IMG/VR virus record: IMGVR_UViG_3300030329_002907
Coordinates: 1-35,766 of that record
Strand: one strand, 5' to 3'
Source: a virus
Length of the DNA: 35,766 nucleotides
Shown one piece after another: positions 6,948-13,595 of this stretch (positions within the stretch are counted from its first letter, which is position 1; every line of letters starts with the position of its first letter). The notes under the pieces are model-generated. The model made no database searches, was not told where the DNA came from, and saw only the letters and a program-made list of their open reading frames with translations. Both the position numbers and the translations under genes were made by a program.

Positions 6948-7925
6948 ATGGAATTTACTATTCTAACTATGGAAATGCAGGGAGTGCTCGAGATTATTTC
7001 TTTAGTATTTGCTGCTGGTGCAGTTGGTGATTTAATGGATAAAACATCTGGTGATGGTTTCGTGCCAGAGGTTTGGTCAGATGCAATATATAGCTTCTTT
7101 TTTAGGGCTAATAAATTAAGAAATTCAGTAGATGATTATTCTGCACTTGTAAAAGGAAAAGGTGATAAAATTAATATCCCTGCAATCTTGATGCAAACTG
7201 CACAAACCAAAACTCAATCAACTGCTGTAGTGTGGGATACCAACAAAGGAAGCACACCGCAGCCTCACGATGTAACTGCTGTTCAACTTGATATTAATAC
7301 ACAAATTTATCAGGCTGAAATATTTGAAGATATATTAACAATACAGGCTCAATATGAACTTATTAGTAAGTATGCTCGCCAATTCGGTGAATCATTAGCA
7401 AGAAAAGTTGAAACTGATTTATGGGCAGAGCTTGATGGCTTTCAAACTACAGTTACATTAACTGCTGATGATGCTATTGCAACTGCTGATCTCGAATCAA
7501 TACTTGCAAATCTTTATGATTTAGATATTGATCCAAATCGTTGCTCTATGGCTGTAAATCACTTAATACTTGCTGATCTTCTAAATCCAACAGCAGGTAT
7601 TGGTTCTTACTTTGTTAGGCAGGATGCAATCCCTTCAGGTACAAATGCTGCCGCAGGTAGTCATGTTACTACTGGTGCTGTTGGCTTGATTTATGGAATG
7701 GATGTATTCTTTTCACAGGCTATTAGTACAGGTGGAACTGTAAGAAGTGGTGCAGTTTATGTGCCAGAATCTTGTGCTTTTGCAGCTTCTCAAGATGTGA
7801 GATTGCAATCTCAATATGATGTTGATTATCTTGGTACAAAGGTAATCGCTGACATGATATATGGTGCGAAATTGCTTGATTCCGCAACTAATAAAATGGG
7901 ATTAAACTTTGTAAATGCTTCATAA
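6948..7925 (+). CDS. major capsid protein
   Basis: 325 residues, start ATG 6948 after TAGGAGAAA. The alternation of helices and strands, with VPEVWSDAIYSFFFRANKL near the N-terminus, a GDKINIP strand, an N-arm/E-loop-like region, FGESLARKVETDLWAELDG (spine-helix-like) and a C-terminal beta domain ending in IYGAKLLDS, fits HK97-fold coat proteins of P22/podo-like and marine types. It follows the scaffold and precedes a strong hairpin. Seven such subunits per asymmetric unit would build a T=7 shell, as is common for 35-kb phages. Confidence 0.8.
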   Translation: MEFTILTMEMQGVLEIISLVFAAGAVGDLMDKTSGDGFVPEVWSDAIYSFFFRANKLRNSVDDYSALVKGKGDKINIPAILMQTAQTKTQSTAVVWDTNKGSTPQPHDVTAVQLDINTQIYQAEIFEDILTIQAQYELISKYARQFGESLARKVETDLWAELDGFQTTVTLTADDAIATADLESILANLYDLDIDPNRCSMAVNHLILADLLNPTAGIGSYFVRQDAIPSGTNAAAGSHVTTGAVGLIYGMDVFFSQAISTGGTVRSGAVYVPESCAFAASQDVRLQSQYDVDYLGTKVIADMIYGAKLLDSATNKMGLNFVNAS

Positions 7926-7936
7926 TAGATAACATC

Positions 7937-7962
7937 GAAGGGGGCGGGTAACTGCCCCCTTC
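7937..7962 (+). terminator. G/C-rich hairpin after the capsid gene (weak terminator or mRNA stabiliser)
   Basis: A perfect 9-bp stem, GAAGGGGGC with GCCCCCTTC, around an 8-base loop, stands out in AT-rich DNA. It is followed by CAAATAAGG rather than a T run, then at once by an AAGGAGG ribosome site. It may partly terminate transcription or protect the capsid mRNA 3' end so that capsid outweighs downstream products. Confidence 0.6.
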
Positions 7963-7977
7963 AAATAAGGAGGTCAT

Positions 7978-8154
7978 ATGGGTGTATATTTAAAAAATGT
8001 TAGTGGTGAAGTAAGGGATTTTAAAAACATTGATGAGAAATCTTTGAGAAATTTGCTTGATTCAAGTGAATGGACAAGAATAAAAGGGCTAAAGGATATG
8101 ACACCTTATACTGCCCCTAAAAAGAAAGCCAAAAAGAAGGCTAAAAAGAAATGA
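7978..8154 (+). CDS. small lysine-tailed protein (58 aa)
   Basis: ATG 7978 has the strongest ribosome site in the late operon (AAGGAGG). Residues 1-44 look like a small folded domain (MGVYLKNVSGEVRDF..LRNLLDSSEW); the end is APKKKAKKKAKKK, a histone-tail-like polybasic stretch. It might contact DNA in the head or be a small head accessory protein; position after the capsid gene is the only support. It ends in ATGA, overlapping the next gene. Confidence 0.6.
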   Translation: MGVYLKNVSGEVRDFKNIDEKSLRNLLDSSEWTRIKGLKDMTPYTAPKKKAKKKAKKK

Positions 8155-8303
8155 GAGCATCATACGAAAATACCAAAACAGGTCAAAACAGAGTTGTGCG
8201 AAAAAAAGGTGATTTAAATGGTGCAGGTAAAGGTGATTGGCTTCGCATAAATTTGGCTGATGAGCAGTACAAAAAGAATTACGATAAAATATTTAAGAAA
8301 TGA
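8151..8303 (+). CDS. short phage protein with GKGD...NYD signature (50 aa)
   Basis: Starts at ATG 8151 by an ATGA overlap and ends by ATGA overlap with the lysozyme. It contains GAGKGDWLRI and YKKNYDKIF, a pattern I associate with a widespread short phage protein (GKGD.PR ... NYD.I) of unknown role. Basic, no membrane segment. Confidence 0.55.
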   Translation: MRASYENTKTGQNRVVRKKGDLNGAGKGDWLRINLADEQYKKNYDKIFKK

Positions 8304-8707
8304 TGCCTGACTTCAAAGCACTCATAGAAAGAATTGGTGTTAATGAGGGCTTCCGAAGTAAACCATATCAATGTAGTGAAGGTGTCTGGACTATCGGACA
8401 TGGCTTAACTTGGCTTACTGAAGAAGAATCGTTACACATATTAACAGGTCGTATTTCGCAGCTACATTTAAAGTTGTCAGAAAAATTAGATTGGTATGAT
8501 GATTTACCGCCAGAAATTCAAGGTGTTGTGATAGAAATGTGCTATCAAATGGGATTTTCTGGTTTCTTAAAATTTAAAAAAGCAATAGCACACATGAAAA
8601 GCAAAGAATGGCAGTTAGCATCAAAAGAAATGCTAGACAGCTTATGGGCAAGGCAGACATCTAATAGGGCAAATCAACTAGCCCAGATAGTGGCTGAACA
8701 TGGATGA
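8300..8707 (+). CDS. GH24 phage lysozyme (endolysin) with Cys at the Asp position
   Basis: 135 residues of the T4/P22 lysozyme type, which cleaves the MurNAc-GlcNAc bond of peptidoglycan. The active-site segment reads NEGFRSKPYQCSEGVWTIGHG: E16 is the catalytic acid, T31 matches T4 Thr26, and C25 stands where T4 has Asp20. From memory, a D20C change in T4 lysozyme keeps considerable activity, so the enzyme may well work. It is shorter than T4 lysozyme (164) and has no signal peptide, so a holin is needed for export; three membrane-protein genes follow directly. ATG 8300 and 8303 are both possible starts. Confidence 0.85.
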   Translation: MMPDFKALIERIGVNEGFRSKPYQCSEGVWTIGHGLTWLTEEESLHILTGRISQLHLKLSEKLDWYDDLPPEIQGVVIEMCYQMGFSGFLKFKKAIAHMKSKEWQLASKEMLDSLWARQTSNRANQLAQIVAEHG

Positions 8708-8981
8708 ATGGGTAGTATTATTAGAAAGGTTTGGATTGCCTGTTGTAATGCTTGGAGGAATGTCTTGGGGATTGATACATCTATTCAAATGGATGGCAAA
8801 CGATCTGATGCGACAACTACAAAGTAATGCTGAACGCATTGAAGGTATTGTTGTTACGCTTATTGATAATAGTAAAAAAGAGCGTGAGCAGAATCGTGAA
8901 CATTTTAATTCGATCTTCCAGAGAATGGATGCCTTAGTAGATTTATTAGTTAAGTTATCAGGAAATGGATTGAAAAAATGA
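8700..8981 (+). CDS. holin-like membrane protein with coiled coil (I)
   Basis: 93 residues: short acidic start, one hydrophobic segment at about residues 10-32 (FGLPVVMLGGMSWGLIHLFKW), then a charged helical tail (AERIEGIVVTLIDNSKKERE). This is the XhlA/BhlA-like arrangement found beside endolysins. It overlaps the lysozyme end by 8 bases. It resembles the protein at 9421-9720 in layout (ERFGLPVV versus KELGFPIA), so the two may be diverged copies. Probably part of the lysis machinery. Confidence 0.6.
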   Translation: MDEWVVLLERFGLPVVMLGGMSWGLIHLFKWMANDLMRQLQSNAERIEGIVVTLIDNSKKEREQNREHFNSIFQRMDALVDLLVKLSGNGLKK

Positions 8982-9424
8982 AAGCAAATATAGATGTAGA
9001 TCAAATAAAGCAAAAGCGTGCTACCGAAATTCGCATTATGCGTGATAAAGCCGCTGTAGGTATAGCTAAATGGTCTTTACCTACTATTATTTTGTTATTT
9101 AGTGGTTTAGTTGGTTCTATTATATATATTGAAGATGCAGCGATGATCGCAATTATCGCATCGGCTACCAGTTCAACATCTATGGCTTTAATCGCTATTT
9201 TAAATTCTATGACAGGTACGAAAGATAAAGATGATCCAATAACATCAATTATTAAGATGCAGTCTGAAATTACACATTCCTTAATAGAGCATTTAAAATC
9301 AGATAAAGCTAAATCTACAGAATTAGTATTAGATGATAAAGCAATAAAAGTGGTAGATGGAAATATTAAGGCAGCCGTATCAAGTGATATATTGTATGGA
9401 TCAGGAGAAAAGCCTAAGAAATGA
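8978..9424 (+). CDS. two-segment membrane protein, holin candidate
   Basis: 148 residues with a charged N-terminus (IKQKRATEIRIMRDK), two hydrophobic segments at about 28-52 and 56-77 joined by a tight acidic turn (YIEDA), then a soluble C-terminus. The hairpin topology fits a class II-type holin or pinholin. ATGA overlap on both sides (8978-8981, 9421-9424) places it in a coupled lysis cassette between two coiled-coil membrane proteins. Family not recognised. Confidence 0.5.
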   Translation: MKANIDVDQIKQKRATEIRIMRDKAAVGIAKWSLPTIILLFSGLVGSIIYIEDAAMIAIIASATSSTSMALIAILNSMTGTKDKDDPITSIIKMQSEITHSLIEHLKSDKAKSTELVLDDKAIKVVDGNIKAAVSSDILYGSGEKPKK

Positions 9425-9720
9425 CACAAGACTTAGTTGTATTAATTAAAGAATTAGGATTTCCAATAGCAATCGCAGTATCTGCTTTAGGAATGTTGGC
9501 TTGGGTTATGAGATACATATTGCGAGATAAAGTGGAAGGAACATTAACTCGCTTTGATAATAGACACGATCATCTGCTAAAAGAATTAGATGAAATTAAA
9601 AAAGAAATGCACCTCAGATTTGACCAAGAAAGAGATGATACAGAGAAGATAAAGAAGTGGTGTAGTGAAATTAAATCAGACTTAAAGGTATATATAGATT
9701 TAACAATGAAAGGTAAATAA
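9421..9720 (+). CDS. holin-like membrane protein with coiled coil (II)
   Basis: 99 residues: one hydrophobic segment at about 13-34 (LGFPIAIAVSALGMLAWVM) and a long charged coiled coil (LLKELDEIKKEMHLRFDQE). Same layout as the protein at 8700-8981. Ends in TAATG with the next gene. Could be a holin, antiholin or spanin-like partner; the sequence alone does not decide. Confidence 0.5.
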   Translation: MTQDLVVLIKELGFPIAIAVSALGMLAWVMRYILRDKVEGTLTRFDNRHDHLLKELDEIKKEMHLRFDQERDDTEKIKKWCSEIKSDLKVYIDLTMKGK

Positions 9721-9905
9721 TGAACAAATTATTAAATGTAATTAAGGGTTTAGCTGTTAAAATGGTTTTAGGTCAAAAAGAAACTATTATTGCTAATCTA
9801 AATAAAAAGATTGATGTTCCATTTATGAATGAAAAAGATGAAAAAGAACTACTTGAAGGTATTTGGGAAGTAGTAGAAGAAGCTGTAAAAGAATCGGCAA
9901 AATGA
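9720..9905 (+). CDS. small helical protein of the lysis/virion segment (61 aa)
   Basis: Begins by TAATG overlap and ends by ATGA overlap. Residues 1-17 are amphipathic (MNKLLNVIKGLAVKMVLG), then come an acidic helix and a KESAK end. No recognised family. Not clearly membrane-spanning. Gene packing is the main support. Confidence 0.5.
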   Translation: MNKLLNVIKGLAVKMVLGQKETIIANLNKKIDVPFMNEKDEKELLEGIWEVVEEAVKESAK

Positions 9906-10093
9906 TTACCCAATTCATGCCATTAATAATAAAGGCGGTGTTACCCAAGGCAGCAGATCATATTGCAAAGGTATTTAAACTTAAAGAATTAAGGCAAGAG
10001 GTAAAAGATTTAAAAAAAGCTAAGATGGAGCAATCATTACAAATAGATGCCATAAAAACATTTTTAAAAGATATGCAAGATGAACGAAGTTAA
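9902..10093 (+). CDS. small coiled-coil protein (63 aa)
   Basis: ATG 9902 chosen because of the ATGA overlap; a TTG 39 bases earlier would lie inside the previous gene without a ribosome site. The short hydrophobic start (QFMPLIIKAVLPKA) leads to a lysine-rich coiled coil (LKELRQEVKDLKKAKMEQ). No recognised family. Overlaps the next gene by 14 bases. Confidence 0.5.
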   Translation: MITQFMPLIIKAVLPKAADHIAKVFKLKELRQEVKDLKKAKMEQSLQIDAIKTFLKDMQDERS

Positions 10094-10577
10094 ATTACAA
10101 GAAAACCACCCAATAGACGATGTATTGCGACCTTTAAAGGTGGCAGGAACAACATCTTCCTTAGAAATAGCAACAAAAGATAACGGTGCTAAAGTAACAG
10201 GGGATTTTGATTGTCAAGGTGATATTGCTACAAATAATATTATAGCTACTAATACTATTGTTTTTGGGTCAGAACACGCTAATACAGTTACAACAGGATT
10301 GATAACAATAGATTGGAATGTAAGCCAAAAACAAAGTTTAACCATTACAGGAACAGGATGTACAATTACATTTACTGCTCCACCAGGAGCTTGTAATTTA
10401 ATATTAAAAGTGGTTCAAGGTGATGGGTCAGATACTGTGGGTCATTGGTCGCCAGAGGTGAAATGGGCTGGAGGTTCAGCCCCTACTCTTTCTTCGGGTT
10501 CAGCGGATATAGATGTTATTTCATTTTATTATGATGGTACAAATTATTATGGTGTCGCTAGTTTGGATTTTGGATAA
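10080..10577 (+). CDS. beta-rich virion protein (fibre/decoration type)
   Basis: 165 residues. After a short linker the protein is low in Lys and rich in Thr, Gly and Asn with alternating strands. The C-terminal 80 residues (TITGTGCTITFTAP, then VKWAGGSAPTLSSG, then DVISFYYDGTNYYGV) match a beta domain that recurs in tail-fibre and appendage proteins of marine phages. It probably forms part of a surface fibre or capsid decoration. TAATG overlap to the next gene. Position between lysis and connector genes is unusual for a tail fibre. Confidence 0.55.
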   Translation: MNEVKLQENHPIDDVLRPLKVAGTTSSLEIATKDNGAKVTGDFDCQGDIATNNIIATNTIVFGSEHANTVTTGLITIDWNVSQKQSLTITGTGCTITFTAPPGACNLILKVVQGDGSDTVGHWSPEVKWAGGSAPTLSSGSADIDVISFYYDGTNYYGVASLDFG

Positions 10578-11209
10578 TGCCAGATTCTACAATATATAGC
10601 ACAACATCAGATGGAGTAATTAATTATCAACATTCAATAGTGGGTAATGCAAGATTAAATGCAACAGGAACAGTATCAGATAGTGATACAACAGCTTTAG
10701 TTGGAATAGATAGAATCCCAGCTGGTCGTGGTGCTTTTTACAATTATATAAGAGCATTTTTCTTTTTTGATTTAAGCGGTGAATCAGGAACAGTAGATTC
10801 AGCAGATTTAAAATTATATCAAAACACAACACGAGATCAATGGTTTAAAGCAGTAGAATGGAGCAGTTCATCTACATCATTATCATCAGGGGATTATGAT
10901 TCAGTAATGGTTAGTTTGGGAACAATGAATCCATATAGCACAAAAATTCAAGCAACATCTGCTGGAAGTGGCTATTTAACATTTCCAATGAATAGTGATG
11001 GAACAACAGATATTCAAAGTGCAGTAGGTAGTGGATTATTCAGGGTGGCTGTTGTAGCAGATTTAGATGCTGATGGTTCATTGAGCATATCATCAGATCA
11101 TTTAGAAACATTCACTTTTTCTAATAGTGGTATAAATAAGCCAAAATTAGAAATAACATATACAGCAGGTGTAACATATAATGCACCATTTTTAGGAGCT
11201 AATTTTTAA
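10577..11209 (+). CDS. virion surface protein with CBM96/DNRLRE-like jelly roll
   Basis: 210 residues. The run FFFFDLS, SADLKLYQ, WSSSSTSLSSGDYDS and the ending KPKLEITYT match the DNRLRE/CBM96-type beta-sandwich found in secreted carbohydrate-binding proteins. Such a module on a virion could hold on to surface polysaccharide. TAATG overlaps on both sides. Fibre versus capsid decoration cannot be told from sequence. Confidence 0.55.
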   Translation: MPDSTIYSTTSDGVINYQHSIVGNARLNATGTVSDSDTTALVGIDRIPAGRGAFYNYIRAFFFFDLSGESGTVDSADLKLYQNTTRDQWFKAVEWSSSSTSLSSGDYDSVMVSLGTMNPYSTKIQATSAGSGYLTFPMNSDGTTDIQSAVGSGLFRVAVVADLDADGSLSISSDHLETFTFSNSGINKPKLEITYTAGVTYNAPFLGANF

Positions 11210-11994
11210 TGCCTTCATTTTCAAATACAGCATTTGCGAATTTCTTTAAAAGAATAATACAGATTAATCAGTCTTCTAACACAGGAATTGATGGAACAGT
11301 TAGAAATATTCAAACAGGTGATGGAGCTGCGACTTCTATGTGGTCTTCGGATGATAAGTTTCATGTTAGACCTGATGATACAGATACTACCCAAGCATTT
11401 ATGGTGGCTAACGAATCTGGAAGTCAAATATTAGCTGTAGATACAACAAATAGCAAGGTTCTACTAGGAACAAGCCCTATTAATCAACAAACTAAAGAAT
11501 TTGGTATATATGATTTAAGCCCTACAGCAGGTTATCATTATCCATTGGTGGCTCACCAGATGTTTATTCCTGCAAGTGCAACTGCATTTGCTGGTGATAA
11601 TGATTGGGGTAATGCAACTGATCCTGCAACATCATTAGATGTAAGTGGACTAACCCAGCAAGAAAATGTAATAGCAGTATATTGGGAAGTTCCAGCAGCA
11701 ATAACATTATTATCTGTAAAAGCCCTAGTCGCTTGTGATGATAGTGATGCAGCAACTATAAATGTTCATTTGTTTTCTTATGATAGGGCTAGTACAACTG
11801 GAGATTTATCAAATGGTGTGGTACAGGCATCAGGAACAGCAACTTGTACTAATGCACAAATAAAAGAGATTACTTGCACATTAGATTCAGCAACGATAGC
11901 TTCAGGTAAAACAGTAGTAGCTTTTGTAGAAAATGCTACAGATACAGATGATGTGTCGGTTCAGATGAATGTACAATACTTTATTAATATTTAG
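11209..11994 (+). CDS. beta-rich virion surface protein
   Basis: 261 residues, acidic, Thr/Ser/Ala-rich. An N-terminal part (about 1-90) has a fibre-like FHVRPDDTDTTQAFMV and ILAVDTTNSKVLLG pattern, typical of chaperone-less tail-fibre stalk segments. A C-terminal domain (about 125-261) has alternating strands (VIAVYWEVPAAITLLSVKAL). Likely a structural appendage made with its two upstream neighbours. Function inferred from composition and context only. Confidence 0.5.
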   Translation: MPSFSNTAFANFFKRIIQINQSSNTGIDGTVRNIQTGDGAATSMWSSDDKFHVRPDDTDTTQAFMVANESGSQILAVDTTNSKVLLGTSPINQQTKEFGIYDLSPTAGYHYPLVAHQMFIPASATAFAGDNDWGNATDPATSLDVSGLTQQENVIAVYWEVPAAITLLSVKALVACDDSDAATINVHLFSYDRASTTGDLSNGVVQASGTATCTNAQIKEITCTLDSATIASGKTVVAFVENATDTDDVSVQMNVQYFINI

Positions 11995-12009
11995 AAAGGA
12001 GAAATAATT

Positions 12010-13539
12010 ATGCCTTATCCAGCAGGAGGTGGTGGTGGTGGTTTTGGAACAGCAGGTGGCGGTATAACCGCAGTTAAAAGTGGTGGAAATAGTGGAGGAT
12101 CAAGTTTTTCAAGAACAGTTCCACTTACCAAAGGTGTGTCTAATATGATATACAGTTTATCCTCTACGGTAGCAGATGATGCAATGTCTTCCAAGATACC
12201 TAAGTCAATTATAGTAAGTAATCCTGGCAATATAGCTACGACTATTATAGCTGAGTATGAATCTTATAGTGATGAAACGACTGCGGGTAATGCGGCTTAT
12301 CTTCATGTCAAGTTAAAACCAGGCGGTTCGTGGGATATTCCTATAAATGCTGTTGTATCTACAGAATCTGCAACAACTATGTTTGATGGAACAGCAGTCG
12401 ATAATGACGCACCCAATTCCAATGAATATGTAGCTGTTAGTGCTTATATAGATGGTGCAGGATTAGCTAGTGGAACTACGGCAACGACTTTTGATGTAGA
12501 TAATAATGGTAGTCCATCAGCAGCAGCAGCAGTTGGATTTTTCCATATTGGAGATAGATTAAGAATAGAAAATGAAGTATTAGAAATCACAGCTATTGCA
12601 GCAAATACAGGAACTGAGGCACAATTAACTGTAATAAGAGGTGTTGATGGTTCAACAGCAGCAACACACGCAGATAACACTCAGCTAAGGTTACCATTCT
12701 ATAATGCTTATCACGATTATGATAAATTCTCTGTAGCACAAACAGACAATGATGGAAGGTTTAAATGTTTTAATTTCTTTGGTGTCGGTAGGGCGAATTC
12801 AGGCGTACAAGGTATTGTTCCAGGTAGTGTTTCTATAAAATTCTACAATGCAGGTTATCAAGAGTGGGGTATGTCAGGGGTAACATCAGCTACACACTCT
12901 GGACTGGCTGCTTCTACGGAATATAAGTTTAATATAACGGTGGATGGTGGCTCTACCTTTTCGAATTTAACTTTTACTACAGATTCTTCTAATTTGAATT
13001 TTGGTGGTACAAATGGTGTTATATCAAAGATACAAGATGCTTTGGATACGCAATATTACACATCAGGGAACTTATTTGAAAAGAAGGTTCATGTTGCTAT
13101 AGTTGGTGGTGATGTACGCTTTACATCTGGAACACATCTTTCTACATCAGCAATATTGATGGCAGCACCAACCTCTGGAACAACCCCTTTTGGAGTGGGA
13201 AGAATACCTGCTATAGGTAATATAGATGCGGCAGTTGCGGCAAGACTACCTGATGATGTTACTTATGATAAAGTTACATATGAAGCCAATCCAGCACCAG
13301 TATTTTGCCACGATGATGGACATGGGAATTTACATGGTATGGCTACAGGAACAATTAATTATGAAACTGGGGCTATAGATTTCACAAATGCACCACCTAA
13401 CGCAGAATTTGTTTATAGTGTGGCACATACATCTGCATTTTCAGGCAAAGTTGAATCTGGAACAAGTGCTTTAGTAAAGGTTATGGCAACAACTGTATCA
13501 GCAAAAGCAAACGGAACAGTAAGTATAACGGTAAAATAA
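12010..13539 (+). CDS. large beta-rich structural protein with Gly-rich N-terminus
   Basis: 509 residues; start ATG 12010 after AAAGGAGAAA. The N-terminus is a flexible glycine tract (residues 5-31). Residues 40-150 form a strand-rich domain. Residues 159-228 (GDRLRIENEVLEITAI, LTVIRGVDGSTAATH) repeat a domain also present in the connector protein at 13595. The rest is Ala/Thr/Gly-rich beta sequence ending VSITVK. Probably an abundant virion protein such as decoration or head fibre. It ends TAATG into the basic microprotein. Confidence 0.55.
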   Translation: MPYPAGGGGGGFGTAGGGITAVKSGGNSGGSSFSRTVPLTKGVSNMIYSLSSTVADDAMSSKIPKSIIVSNPGNIATTIIAEYESYSDETTAGNAAYLHVKLKPGGSWDIPINAVVSTESATTMFDGTAVDNDAPNSNEYVAVSAYIDGAGLASGTTATTFDVDNNGSPSAAAAVGFFHIGDRLRIENEVLEITAIAANTGTEAQLTVIRGVDGSTAATHADNTQLRLPFYNAYHDYDKFSVAQTDNDGRFKCFNFFGVGRANSGVQGIVPGSVSIKFYNAGYQEWGMSGVTSATHSGLAASTEYKFNITVDGGSTFSNLTFTTDSSNLNFGGTNGVISKIQDALDTQYYTSGNLFEKKVHVAIVGGDVRFTSGTHLSTSAILMAAPTSGTTPFGVGRIPAIGNIDAAVAARLPDDVTYDKVTYEANPAPVFCHDDGHGNLHGMATGTINYETGAIDFTNAPPNAEFVYSVAHTSAFSGKVESGTSALVKVMATTVSAKANGTVSITVK

Positions 13540-13595
13540 TGCCTAAGTCCAAGTATAAAAAGAAAAGTAAAAAACCTAAACGCAGGAGGTATTAA
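13539..13595 (+). CDS. 18-residue basic microprotein
   Basis: The frame MPKSKYKKKSKKPKRRRY has 11 Lys/Arg in 18 residues. It fills exactly the space between two structural genes: its ATG shares bases with the upstream stop (TAATG) and its stop shares bases with the downstream ATG (TAATG). Its CGC-AGG-AGG codons double as the ribosome site for the next gene. It could bind DNA or neutralise the packaged genome, or it may be only a translational coupler. Too short for homology-based proof. Confidence 0.45.
   Translation: MPKSKYKKKSKKPKRRRY

Noticed and set aside
8678-9429. Minus-strand frames opposite the lysis cassette
   Set aside because: The plus-strand genes are coupled by ATGA overlaps and have membrane/coiled-coil design; the minus frames have none.
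12000-12060. GGT repeat as a microsatellite or mobile feature
   Set aside because: It encodes the flexible glycine tract of a structural protein, which explains it.
12015-12680. Minus-strand Pro- and Val-rich frames
   Set aside because: Mirror of the glycine-rich start and Ala/Thr-rich body of the structural gene.
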